From contig JBEHWO010000016.1 of assembly GCA_040217695.1 (NCBI GenBank), forward strand, positions 1-40,223: a stretch of 40,223 nt of DNA, read 5' to 3'. The notes beneath the pieces are model-generated. The model saw only the letters and a list, made by a program, of their open reading frames with translations. It ran no database searches and was not told the origin of the DNA. The position numbers were made by a program, and so were the translations under genes. Origin of the DNA: CALARM01 sp040217695. GTDB taxonomy: Bacteria; Vulcanimicrobiota; SpSt-956; JAKJGF01. Below are positions 1 through 7,132 of this stretch, in pieces. Numbering within the stretch: position 1 is the first letter of the stretch; each line of letters begins with the position of its first letter.

Positions 1-9
1 TTTGTTCAT
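1..9 (-). CDS. start of a gene leaving the left edge (3 codons visible)
   Basis: On the minus strand an ATG (complement of 7-9) is preceded, six bases upstream, by a good Shine-Dalgarno, AAAGGAGA (complement of 16-23). Only M-N-K can be read before the window ends, so the product is unknown. The arrangement would make this gene divergent from the archease-rtcB operon, with a shared AT-rich promoter region. The call rests only on the ribosome binding site and start codon. Confidence 0.35.
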
Positions 10-216
10 AACAGGTCTCCTTTCATCATATTTTTACAGACATGTTTTCATTATATAAACTATAATATGATATAATTAATTATTATTCAAGTCTTTCTTA
101 ATAATATCTTTTATGATAATATAATAATAAATCGTGACGGGTGACGCGTAACGCGTGACGGGTGGATTATCTCCGTCGTTCGTTGTAACCGTATTTTTTA
201 TACAGGAGTTATTGTT
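10..216. promoter_or_regulatory. divergent AT-rich intergenic region with -10-like boxes
   Basis: This gap separates the putative leftward gene from archease. TATAAT occurs on the plus strand at 61-66 and 71-76, and on the minus strand at 55-50. No -35 box with good spacing was found for any of them, so the exact promoters are uncertain. A heptad array occupies 133-166 and lies between these boxes and the archease start; archease has a Shine-Dalgarno, AGGAG, at 204-208. Confidence 0.3.
133..166 (+). repeat. CGTRACG heptad array, edge GACGGGTGG
   Basis: Tandem 7-base units of the CGTGACG/CGTAACG type, ending on the right in GTGACGGGTGG. The same right edge recurs in the array at 36862, and a GACGGGAGG version ends the array near 38920. 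It lies in the 5' untranslated region of the archease gene. Confidence 0.85.
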
Positions 217-630
217 ATGCATTTCGAAATCTTTGAACACACGGCAGATCAGGGTATAAGAGCTACAGGAATGACTCTTTCCGGGTTGTTTCTGAATGCT
301 TCAGAGGCTTTTTCCTGTCTTTCTACAGATCCTCACACTGTCAGTGCAGAAGAAGAATTTAATATAGAAATTTCCAGGGATGAAATAGAAGAATTACTTG
401 TAGCATGGCTTAATGAACTCATATTCATACAGGACACGGAACATGTTTTCCTGGTAAAATTCGAAATAAACACACTGGAACCTCCCGTGCTGAAAGGCAG
501 GGTAATGGGCGAGAAAATGAACAGAGAGAAACATACCTTTAAATCGTGTCTTAAAGCTGCAACATATCATGGATTAAAGGTAAAACAGGAAAAAGAAACA
601 TGGACATGTCAGGTCATATTTGACGTATAG
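217..630 (+). CDS. archease, RtcB activator
   Basis: This 137-residue protein is recognised as archease by its N-terminal FEHTADQGIRATG segment, its usual length and its position immediately before rtcB. Archease promotes guanylylation of the RtcB ligase and allows multiple turnover, as shown for archaeal and human homologues. The family's conserved acidic residues include the Asp in HTADQG (residue 11). The gene is 25 bases upstream of rtcB in the same direction, and rtcB has its own AGGAG. Its start follows AGGAG at 204-208. Together with rtcB it forms a cytoplasmic RNA repair or healing operon, likely co-transcribed. I am confident of the family; the physiological RNA substrate is unknown. 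Confidence 0.9.
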   Translation: MHFEIFEHTADQGIRATGMTLSGLFLNASEAFSCLSTDPHTVSAEEEFNIEISRDEIEELLVAWLNELIFIQDTEHVFLVKFEINTLEPPVLKGRVMGEKMNREKHTFKSCLKAATYHGLKVKQEKETWTCQVIFDV

Positions 631-655
631 GTTCTACCAAAAGGAGTGATATGTA

Positions 656-2113
656 ATGGAAGAGAAATGGAATGGCAAACTTGAAAAAATAGATAATTAC
701 AGATGGATGATAAGGGAAAACTATAAAGATGGCATGAAGGTTCCCGGTATTATATATGCACAGAAATCCATGTTAGATGATATTTTATCAGACCAGGCTC
801 CCGAACAGGTTGCCAATGTAGCATTTCTTCCGGGAATAGTAAAAAATTCACTTGCCATGCCGGATATACACTGGGGATATGGTTTTCCCATAGGCGGAGT
901 GGCTGCAACAGATGTAAGACATGGAGTTATATCGCCGGGAGGTATAGGATTTGACATAAACTGCGGGGTGAGACTGCTCAGAACAGAGCTTACTGCAGAA
1001 GATGTAAAACCGCGTATTGTAGAGCTTGTAGAAAGTCTCTTCAATAATATCCCTACAGGAGTTGGTAAAGGTGGAAAAATCAAACTTAATGAGAAGGACA
1101 TACAGAAGGTAATGACCCAAGGAGCCAGGTGGGCAGTATCACAGGGTTACGGAACAGAAGAAGATCTAATTCTTACGGAAGCGCAGGGAGCAATGGAAGG
1201 AGCAGACCCGGAACAGGTAAGCAATAAAGCAATAAAGCGCGGTCATGATCAGCTGGGAACACTCGGTTCAGGCAATCATTTCCTGGAGGTACAGATGGTA
1301 GAAGAAATATATTATCAGGAAGCGGCAGATATATTCGGCCTTTTCCCTGGCTGCGTAACAGTGATGATCCATTCAGGTTCCCGCGGTTTCGGTCATCAGA
1401 TTACAACAGATTTCCTTGATTTTCTGGGGAAGGTTTCAAAACAATACGGCATAAATCTCCCTGACAGACAGCTTGCCTGTGCTCCCGTAGAATCCACTGA
1501 AGGCCGTTCCTATTTCGGAGCAATGGCAGCAGGAGCCAATTTTGCCTGGGCAAACCGTCAGTGTCTGGCACACTGGGCAAGAGAAACATTTGAACAGGTT
1601 TTCAGACAGAGTTCGGACAGACTCGGATTTCGTCAGATCTACGATGTGGCCCATAATATAGCAAAAATAGAAAAACATAATATTGACGGTACTGACATGA
1701 CACTCTGTGTCCATCGTAAAGGTGCCACAAGGGCCTTTGGCCCGGGCCATGCCGAAATCCCCCAGGAACACAGAGAAATAGGACAGGCAGTAATAATCCC
1801 CGGTGATATGGGCAGATGTTCTTATCTAGCAGTGGGTACGGAGAAAGCCATGAAAGAAACCTTCGGCAGTGCATGTCACGGCGCGGGAAGGAAGATGAGC
1901 AGAAGTAAAGCTAAAAAAGTAGCAAAAGGCAAAAACCTTCGACAGGAAATGAAAGACAGAGGGGTTATAGTAAGAGCTTCCGGATGGGATACTATTGCAG
2001 AAGAAATGCCTGAAGCATATAAAAATGTAGAAGATGTTGTAGGAGCTACTGAAGGAGCAGGAATTACAAGGATTGTGGCAAAATTTAAACCTCTCGGGGT
2101 TATCAAAGGATAA
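656..2113 (+). CDS. rtcB: RtcB RNA-splicing ligase
   Basis: This 485-residue protein joins 2',3'-cyclic phosphate (or 3'-phosphate) RNA ends to 5'-OH ends using GTP and Mn2+. Visible signatures are GGIGFDINCGVR with the metal-binding Cys103, the HSGSRGFGHQ block, and VHRKGATRAFGPG in the C-terminal third, which carries the His that becomes guanylylated in characterised RtcB proteins. Length is normal for the family and no catalytic block is missing. A Shine-Dalgarno AAAGGAG precedes the ATG. The stop codon TAA (2111-2113) is followed after five bases by a long heptad array in sense orientation. In bacteria RtcB is used for tRNA or rRNA repair after stress; which role applies here is not visible. 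Confidence 0.95.
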   Translation: MEEKWNGKLEKIDNYRWMIRENYKDGMKVPGIIYAQKSMLDDILSDQAPEQVANVAFLPGIVKNSLAMPDIHWGYGFPIGGVAATDVRHGVISPGGIGFDINCGVRLLRTELTAEDVKPRIVELVESLFNNIPTGVGKGGKIKLNEKDIQKVMTQGARWAVSQGYGTEEDLILTEAQGAMEGADPEQVSNKAIKRGHDQLGTLGSGNHFLEVQMVEEIYYQEAADIFGLFPGCVTVMIHSGSRGFGHQITTDFLDFLGKVSKQYGINLPDRQLACAPVESTEGRSYFGAMAAGANFAWANRQCLAHWARETFEQVFRQSSDRLGFRQIYDVAHNIAKIEKHNIDGTDMTLCVHRKGATRAFGPGHAEIPQEHREIGQAVIIPGDMGRCSYLAVGTEKAMKETFGSACHGAGRKMSRSKAKKVAKGKNLRQEMKDRGVIVRASGWDTIAEEMPEAYKNVEDVVGATEGAGITRIVAKFKPLGVIKG

Positions 2114-2118
2114 GGGAC

Positions 2119-2231
2119 GTGAGTCGTGAGTTGTGAGTCGTGAGTTGTGAGTCGTGAGTTGTGAGTTGTGAGTCGTGAAAAGTGAGTTGTGAGTCGTGAA
2201 AAGTGAGACGTGAGTCGTGAAAAGTGAGTAG
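2119..2231 (+). repeat. GTGAGTY/GTGAAAA heptad array (about 16 units)
   Basis: About 16 consecutive units beginning GTGA (GTGAGTC, GTGAGTT, GTGAAAA, GTGAGAC) directly follow the rtcB stop. All are 7 bases except one 8-base unit near the end. Because 7 is not a multiple of 3, TGA falls in all three sense frames every three units. The array then runs into a GGGCGAAC palindrome. Confidence 0.95.
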
Positions 2232-2258
2232 GGGCGAACCACTGTGTTCGCCCGGTAC
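2229..2258. repeat. REP-like palindrome GGGCGAAC...GTTCGCCC
   Basis: An 8-bp perfect inverted repeat, GGGCGAAC (2233-2240) and GTTCGCCC (2247-2254), flanks a 6-base loop and is preceded by GTAG. It resembles the GTAGGGGCGA-type extragenic palindromes known from many bacterial genomes (from memory, not searched). No T-tract follows, so it is not a classic terminator. A related GAACATGTTCGC palindrome next to TACCGGT occurs near 36925-36940. Confidence 0.55.
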
Positions 2259-2270
2259 CGGTGAAAACAC

Positions 2271-2292
2271 GCATCACGCGTTACGCGTCACA
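2271..2292 (-). repeat. short CGYGTYA heptad remnant
   Basis: Three units, CGCATCA, CGCGTTA and CGCGTCA, lie between the palindrome and the Imm17-like gene. They are in the inverted orientation relative to the arrays at 133 and 7057. Confidence 0.7.
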
Positions 2293-2316
2293 CTTATTAA
2301 GGAGAGATAAAAACAC

Positions 2317-2535
2317 ATGAGCGAAAACGTAATTATAGGTATATTAATCATTATTTCAGGTTTATTTTCAATGGTATCTTCAATTAAAAACTGGGAGTTT
2401 TTCTTCAGTCATACGAGAGCCAGATTTCTGGTAAGGATTCTGGGAAGAACAGGAGCGAGGATTTTTTATGGACTTCTTGGTCTGGCTCTGTTTACCGGTG
2501 GGCTTTTAATGGCATGTAATATTATAAGCAGGTAA
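2317..2535 (+). CDS. small two-helix membrane protein, Imm17-like
   Basis: A 72-residue protein with two predicted membrane helices (about residues 5-22 and 50-68). They flank a basic loop with NWEFFFSHTRARFLVRILGRTGARIFYGLLG. The aromatic NW-FF pair and the GRTGARIFY-GLLG block resemble the Imm17 family, small membrane proteins often annotated as immunity proteins; this is recognition by eye. AAGGAGAG precedes the ATG. It lies six bases upstream of comEA and is probably co-transcribed with it. No toxin gene is adjacent, so an immunity function is not supported by context. It may simply be a small envelope protein. Confidence 0.6.
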   Translation: MSENVIIGILIIISGLFSMVSSIKNWEFFFSHTRARFLVRILGRTGARIFYGLLGLALFTGGLLMACNIISR

Positions 2536-2540
2536 AATAA

Positions 2541-3203
2541 ATGATGGAATTAAAAAAAAATGAGCAGAAAGCTCTTATGGTAATAGTTTTTTTCCTTCTT
2601 GCAGGTGCAGGAATAAGGATTTATGGTAATTTCAGGGGAGAAAGCAATGTAATACCTGTAAATAAATACTCAGATCCGGTAGTCACATCGAATCCTTTAG
2701 AACTTCCCGCACCGGTTGAAGAAAGTCCCACACCTCAGAAAATAAAAACTATTATTGCTCATATATGCGGAGGGGTAAAAACCCCCGGTGTATATACTCT
2801 GCAGGAAAACAGCAGAGTAAAGGATTTTATCGAAGTGGCAGGAGGAGCCTCTGAAGACGGAATCATAGATGCAATAAATCTTGCACGAATTGTCAGGGAC
2901 GGAGAAAAAGTAGTCATTCCTCAGACAGGTAAAACGGTTACAGGCAATGAAAACATAAATTCAGAAGGGGGACTGCAAAATTCCTCAGAAAAAACTAAAG
3001 GAAAAATCGATATAAATGAAGCCACACTGGCAGATCTGGATTCGATTCCGGGGATAGGCCCCGTAATAGCCCAGAGAATAATAGAACATCGTAATTCAAG
3101 CGGTAATTTTAAACGTGTGGAAGATATAAAAGAAGTCAAAGGTATCGGAGAAAAAACCTTTGAAAAAATTAAAGATTATATAGAGGTGAAGGGAGGACAG
3201 TAA
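2541..3203 (+). CDS. ComEA-like DNA-binding protein (SLBB + helix-hairpin-helix)
   Basis: A 220-residue protein with an N-terminal membrane anchor (about 9-28), a Pro-rich linker, and an SLBB-type domain (about 70-125; ICGGVKTPGVYTL and VAGGASEDG). It ends in a tandem helix-hairpin-helix region (about 155-215), with SIPGIGPVIAQRII and EVKGIGEKTFEKI as the two GIG hairpins. This is the ComEA architecture: a membrane-tethered, double-stranded-DNA-binding receptor that pulls transforming DNA across the envelope. No comEC is visible in this window. With the PilX-like protein at 33266 it hints at a type IV pilus/competence apparatus in the organism. The TAA stop is immediately followed by a heptad array. 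Confidence 0.85.
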   Translation: MMELKKNEQKALMVIVFFLLAGAGIRIYGNFRGESNVIPVNKYSDPVVTSNPLELPAPVEESPTPQKIKTIIAHICGGVKTPGVYTLQENSRVKDFIEVAGGASEDGIIDAINLARIVRDGEKVVIPQTGKTVTGNENINSEGGLQNSSEKTKGKIDINEATLADLDSIPGIGPVIAQRIIEHRNSSGNFKRVEDIKEVKGIGEKTFEKIKDYIEVKGGQ

Positions 3204-3250
3204 TCAGTGACCGGTTATCAGTGACCGGTAACCGGTGAGTAATGAGTGTG
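3204..3250 (+). repeat. heptad array ATCAGTG/ACCGGTT after comEA
   Basis: Units ATCAGTG, ACCGGTT, ATCAGTG, ACCGGTA, ACCGGTG, AGTAATG and AGTGTG start directly after the comEA stop codon. GTGA and GTAA occur in the sense direction. The composition differs from the CGTRACG arrays, but the 7-base period is the same. Confidence 0.85.
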
Positions 3251-3284
3251 TTTAATTAAACGCCTTATAACAGTCATGGATTAC

Positions 3285-3320
3285 ACATCACGCGTGACGC
3301 GTCACGCGTTACGCGTCACG
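3285..3320 (-). repeat. CGCGTYA heptad array abutting the ispG start
   Basis: Tandem CGCGTGA/CGCGTCA/CGCGTTA units end five bases before the ispG ATG. The array mixes both orientations of the CGTRACG unit and could fold on itself. Confidence 0.85.
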
Positions 3321-3325
3321 AATAT

Positions 3326-4390
3326 ATGATAAAAAGAAAACTAACAAAAACAATTAATGTCGGCGGAGTAAAAATAGGAGGACCTGCCCCTGTTTCAGTC
3401 CAGTCTATGACAAAAACCGCCCCGTGGGATGTAAAACAAACAGTGGAACAGATAAAATCCCTTGAAAATATGGGATGTCACATAGTCAGGCTTGCAATTC
3501 CCGATGAAAAAGCAGTTGAAGCTTTTGCTGAAATAAAGAAAAAAGTCAGAATTCCTCTTGTAGCTGATATACACTTCGATTACAGGCTTGCCACGGGAGC
3601 AATCAGAGCAGGAGCGGACTGTATAAGGATTAATCCTGGAAATATCGGTGGAAGAGACAAAATAAAACTGGTAGTAAATGAAGCAAAAGCCAGGGAGATT
3701 CCCATAAGAATAGGCATAAATTCAGGCTCAATAGAAAAAGACCTTTTAGAGAAATACGGTCATCCCACACCTGAAGCCATGGTAGAGAGTGTTCTCCGCC
3801 ATATAGAAATTATGGAGGGTCTGAATTTTTATTCTCTGAAACTGTCCCTTAAATCTTCAAATGTTATGGATACTGTGGAAGCATACAGGATTATATCTTC
3901 AAAAACAGATTATCCGCTCCACCTGGGTATAACAGAAGCAGGCTCGTCCCTTGCCGGTATAGTGAAATCTTCAATAGGACTGGGTATTCTGTTAAGTGAA
4001 GGTACAGGTGATACGATAAGGGTGTCTCTTACTGCTCCTCCTGAAGAAGAGGTTCTTGCAGGATATGAAATTTTAAGAACTCTCGGACTCAGAGAAAAAG
4101 CCATAGAAATAGTCTCCTGTCCTACATGCGGCCGATGTGAAGTCAAACTTTTTGACCTTGTAAAAGAAATTAAAGAAAAAACAAATCACATAAATAAACC
4201 TTTCGTTGTAGCCATAATGGGTTGTGTAGTAAACGGCCCGGGAGAAGCAAAAGAGGCGGATCTGGGTATTGCCTGCGGGAAAGGTGCAGGTGTAATATTT
4301 CGCAAAGGAGAAATATATAAAAAGGTTAAAGAAGAAGATATGGCAGCAGTTTTACTGGAAGAAATATTTAAAGAAACAGGTTCGGTATGA
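3326..4390 (+). CDS. ispG: 4-hydroxy-3-methylbut-2-enyl diphosphate synthase (flavodoxin-type)
   Basis: IspG (GcpE) converts methylerythritol cyclodiphosphate to HMBPP in the MEP isoprenoid pathway, using a [4Fe-4S] cluster. The 354 residues match the short bacterial form. The N-terminus IKRKLTKTINVGGVKIGG and the block SVQSMTKT are typical. Cluster ligands are visible in VSCPTCGRCE (about 270) and MGCVVNGPGEAKEADLG (about 305-320). The start fits the family exactly, but there is no Shine-Dalgarno: a heptad array ends five bases upstream at 3320. Translation may be leaderless or depend on upstream context. A histidine kinase gene starts one base after the stop. No other MEP-pathway gene is in the window. 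Confidence 0.95.
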   Translation: MIKRKLTKTINVGGVKIGGPAPVSVQSMTKTAPWDVKQTVEQIKSLENMGCHIVRLAIPDEKAVEAFAEIKKKVRIPLVADIHFDYRLATGAIRAGADCIRINPGNIGGRDKIKLVVNEAKAREIPIRIGINSGSIEKDLLEKYGHPTPEAMVESVLRHIEIMEGLNFYSLKLSLKSSNVMDTVEAYRIISSKTDYPLHLGITEAGSSLAGIVKSSIGLGILLSEGTGDTIRVSLTAPPEEEVLAGYEILRTLGLREKAIEIVSCPTCGRCEVKLFDLVKEIKEKTNHINKPFVVAIMGCVVNGPGEAKEADLGIACGKGAGVIFRKGEIYKKVKEEDMAAVLLEEIFKETGSV

Positions 4391-4391
4391 C

Positions 4392-6119
4392 ATGGAATTT
4401 AAAGAAATGAAAGAAAACCCTCTATTTGAATATATAAATACCATGGCAGAAGAGAGTATCAGAACAGATATTACCGATAAGGAAACACTGAAGAAAGAAC
4501 GGTTAAGACTTTTTCAGGTTCTGGATCTGATTCCTGCTTTTATTTATCTCATAGGTAAAGATCATTCCATACGATTTGCAAACAGAAAATTTCTTGAAGC
4601 ATTCGGTGAACCGGGCAATCGTCCATGCTACGAAATACTGAGAGGAAAAAAAGAACCATGTAAAGAATGTAAAACATTTAGCGTTTTTGAAACAAAAACT
4701 CCGCTTATACTGGAATTTACCAATAAATTCGGCAGAACTTATGTAAACTATGACAGTTTCTTTCCTAGTGATGAAGAAGAAATGGTAATGGAAGTCGGAA
4801 TCGAAATAACTGCACTTAAAGAGACAGAAGAACATTTAAGGTATCGACTTTCTGCAGAAGGACTTATTATTACCATATCAAATCGCTTCATCAATATCCC
4901 TTCAGAAGACATTGATAAAGAAATACATAATGCTTTAAAGGCTATAGGAGAATTTACCGGTGTTGAAAGATGCTTTATTGCTCTATTCTCAGGAGAGGAA
5001 ATGTTCATTGAAAAAATCTATGCATGGTGCCCTGAATATAGAAAAAAGGCTATTGAAGTATATAAAGGTTCATCGGCCAGACAATTTCAATGGGCAATAA
5101 AAAAATTTAAAAATGCCGAATACATTCATTGTTCTATTGAAGATCTTCCTGAAGAAGCAGCTATAGAAAAAGAATTTCTAAAAAAAATAGAAGTTCAGTC
5201 ATTTCTTTATATACCGATGATAATGAGGAATTCTCTGACAGGATGTCTTGGTTTTAATTCAGAGATAAGAAAAAAACAGTGGAGTAAAGAAGACATAAAT
5301 CTGCTCAAGCTGGCAGGAGAAATTTTTGTAAATGTTCTGGACAGAAAAAAACGGGACGAAGAGCACAGAGCTATGGAAGCCAGGATAAGACATATGGAAA
5401 AGCTGGAAAGTCTCGGTATAATGTCAGGAGGAATAGCCCATGAATTCAATAACATACTGTCAGGAATAATGGGGTATTCGGAAATGGCTCTATGGAAATT
5501 ACAGGGTAATGAATCTGTAAAGGATATGATAAAAAGCATAAAAAAAGCTTCGGAAAGAGCGGCAGGAATAACAAGACAGATTCTTACCTATACAGGTTTT
5601 ATGGAAACGAACAGAGAAAAAATTCATCTATCAGATTTAATTAAAAGTATGACAGAATTTCTGTCTATACTTTCTTCGGAAAAATACATACTGCAATATT
5701 ACCTTTCGGAAGAACTTCCGCTATTCGAGGGAGATCCAGACCAGGTCAAACAGATTATTATAAATCTCCTTATAAATGCTTCAGAAGCCCTGGATGAACA
5801 GGGGGTTATAAAAATAGCCACCGGTGTAATGAATTGCACCAGAACTTATTTATCTGATACCCTTTTTAAAGAAGACCTTCCCGAAGGTCTTTATGTATAT
5901 CTTGAAGTAACCGATACCGGATGCGGTATAAAAGAAGAAGATCATATTAAAATTTTCGATCCCTTTTTCACTACTAAATTTCCGGGACGGGGGCTCGGAC
6001 TTCCCGTAGTGCTCGGTATTGTCAGAATTCATAGAGGTACAATTAAAGTCTGCAGCAAACAGAATAAAGGAACAACTATACTGATTTTATTTCCCTGTAA
6101 TGTGTCACAAAGTTTATAA
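4392..6119 (+). CDS. PAS-GAF sensor histidine kinase
   Basis: A 575-residue soluble kinase with no membrane helix. A PAS-like domain covers about 35-150 and contains several Cys (CYEILRGKKEPCKECKT), a pattern common in PAS domains of this kinase type. A GAF domain covers about 155-320. The HisKA helix carries GGIAHEFNNILSGI with the phospho-acceptor His350. The ATPase domain shows N-box NLLINASEAL, G1 DTGCGI, F-box FDPFFTTK and G2 GRGLGLPVV. The HEFNN form is typical of kinases with GAF/PAS inputs (NtrB-like and hybrid types). It starts one base after ispG and is almost certainly co-transcribed with it. No response regulator is adjacent, so its partner is unknown. Confidence 0.9.
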   Translation: MEFKEMKENPLFEYINTMAEESIRTDITDKETLKKERLRLFQVLDLIPAFIYLIGKDHSIRFANRKFLEAFGEPGNRPCYEILRGKKEPCKECKTFSVFETKTPLILEFTNKFGRTYVNYDSFFPSDEEEMVMEVGIEITALKETEEHLRYRLSAEGLIITISNRFINIPSEDIDKEIHNALKAIGEFTGVERCFIALFSGEEMFIEKIYAWCPEYRKKAIEVYKGSSARQFQWAIKKFKNAEYIHCSIEDLPEEAAIEKEFLKKIEVQSFLYIPMIMRNSLTGCLGFNSEIRKKQWSKEDINLLKLAGEIFVNVLDRKKRDEEHRAMEARIRHMEKLESLGIMSGGIAHEFNNILSGIMGYSEMALWKLQGNESVKDMIKSIKKASERAAGITRQILTYTGFMETNREKIHLSDLIKSMTEFLSILSSEKYILQYYLSEELPLFEGDPDQVKQIIINLLINASEALDEQGVIKIATGVMNCTRTYLSDTLFKEDLPEGLYVYLEVTDTGCGIKEEDHIKIFDPFFTTKFPGRGLGLPVVLGIVRIHRGTIKVCSKQNKGTTILILFPCNVSQSL

Positions 6120-6167
6120 AAATTTTTATAAAAACTATGACCCTGAAATAACAGAGGAATGATAAAA

Positions 6168-6173
6168 TATAAT
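6168..6173 (+). promoter_or_regulatory. candidate -10 box of the NfeD-like gene
   Basis: TATAAT stands 32 bases before the GTG start at 6206. The best upstream hexamer, CTGAAA at 6143-6148, would need a 19-base spacer, so the -35 is weak. Confidence 0.35.
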
Positions 6174-6205
6174 AGGGTTATAAAACAAACAGGAGGTGTA
6201 TTGAT

Positions 6206-7042
6206 GTGAAAAAGCTCTTATTATGCTTATTTTTTATCCTTCTTTTCATATCTGATATTTCAGCACAGGAAACAGGAAAAATAGAGGGGCTTGTCCTGGA
6301 TATGAAGAACGAACCTATGTCAAAGGTAAAGGTCTATCTGGACGACAGCAATGTATCAGTAGAAACAGACGAGAAAGGCTGTTTTGTGATTGACTCTGTT
6401 CCGACAGGAAAACACAGAATAACTTATGAACGTACCGGCTGGGCATTTCCTGAAAGTCTTGTTCTTGTAAAATCCTCTTCTGACGGAAAACCTCTGGAGG
6501 TAAACGGAGATTTAAAATGGTGGGCCTATATTTCCGTATACAATATATACATGGTCATACTTCTTCTTACCTTCATCGGGAATTTTCTCATACTTGTCGA
6601 ATATTATGTCATGCCTGTACCGACAAAGGTTCTCGGGCCTATGGGCATAATTACAGGTGTGGCATCGATTGCAATTGCCGTAACAAAAACTTCCGAGGCT
6701 TATTTAAGTGTATCTTTTGTGTTAATAACAGTACTGTCACTCACTCTGTGTCTGAAACTGGGACAGGCCCATTCTAAAAAAGCTCAGATAGAACATCAGG
6801 AGAAGAAAAAGGAAATCGAATTAAAAGAAGCGGAAAAGAAAGATCAATTCAAAGATATGATAGGTAAAGAAGGTGTGGCCATAACAGATTTTAATCTTGT
6901 AGGTAAAGCAGAAATTGACAAAAAAATTTATGACGGAAAATCCAGAACAGAATTTATAAAAAAAGGTCAGAAAATATGTATCCTTGAAGTATCAGGTAAT
7001 ATGCTTGTAGTGGAAAAAGGATCGTACAGTAAATATACGTAA
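6206..7042 (+). CDS. NfeD-like membrane protein with carboxypeptidase-type regulatory domain
   Basis: A 278-residue protein with a signal peptide (about 1-20). A CarboxypepD_reg-type beta-sandwich follows (about 24-95; GLVLDMKNEPMSKVKVYLDD, TDEKGCFVIDSVPTG), then three to four membrane helices (about 105-190) and a charged helix. The C-terminal OB-like domain (about 215-275; MIGKEGVAITDFNLVGKAEID, KKGQKICILEVSGNMLVVEK) resembles the soluble domain of NfeD. NfeD proteins usually act with stomatin/flotillin-like proteins in the membrane, but no such gene is adjacent. The start is GTG at 6206, chosen because AGGAGGTG lies at 6191-6198; the ATG at 6204 in another frame is immediately followed by TGA. 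The domain combination is uncommon in my experience. Confidence 0.65.
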   Translation: MKKLLLCLFFILLFISDISAQETGKIEGLVLDMKNEPMSKVKVYLDDSNVSVETDEKGCFVIDSVPTGKHRITYERTGWAFPESLVLVKSSSDGKPLEVNGDLKWWAYISVYNIYMVILLLTFIGNFLILVEYYVMPVPTKVLGPMGIITGVASIAIAVTKTSEAYLSVSFVLITVLSLTLCLKLGQAHSKKAQIEHQEKKKEIELKEAEKKDQFKDMIGKEGVAITDFNLVGKAEIDKKIYDGKSRTEFIKKGQKICILEVSGNMLVVEKGSYSKYT

Positions 7043-7056
7043 GGGGTTGTATTTAG

Positions 7057-7099
7057 AATCGTAACGCGTGACGCGTGACGCGTGACGCGAGGACAATAA
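7057..7099 (+). repeat. CGTGACG heptad array, copy A of a 43-bp identical pair
   Basis: One CGTAACG and three CGTGACG units, with flanks AATC on the left and CGAGGACAATAA on the right. All 43 bases are identical at 14860-14902. It lies upstream of the symporter gene. Confidence 0.9.
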
Positions 7100-7132
7100 A
7101 TGTGTGAATCGTGAAAGGTTGTTGCTATATAT

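Noticed and set aside
1826..2277. Two long minus-strand open frames with Thr/His/Ser-rich repeats over the rtcB end.
   Set aside because: They are shadows of rtcB and of the GTGAGTY heptad array read backwards, and have no ribosome binding site.
6113..6132. Perfect AT-only palindrome TTTATAAAAA/TTTTTATAAA across the stop codon of the ispG-linked kinase, possible terminator.
   Set aside because: It contains no G or C and no T-tract after a stem. Such palindromes arise by chance in AT-rich DNA.
7100..7114. A four-codon mini-ORF (ATG-TGT-GAA-TCG-TGA) with GAGGA seven bases upstream, before the symporter gene, resembling a regulatory upstream peptide.
   Set aside because: The GAGGA belongs to the conserved edge of the heptad array. 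The identical array copy at 14860-14902 carries no such ORF, so it is probably accidental.
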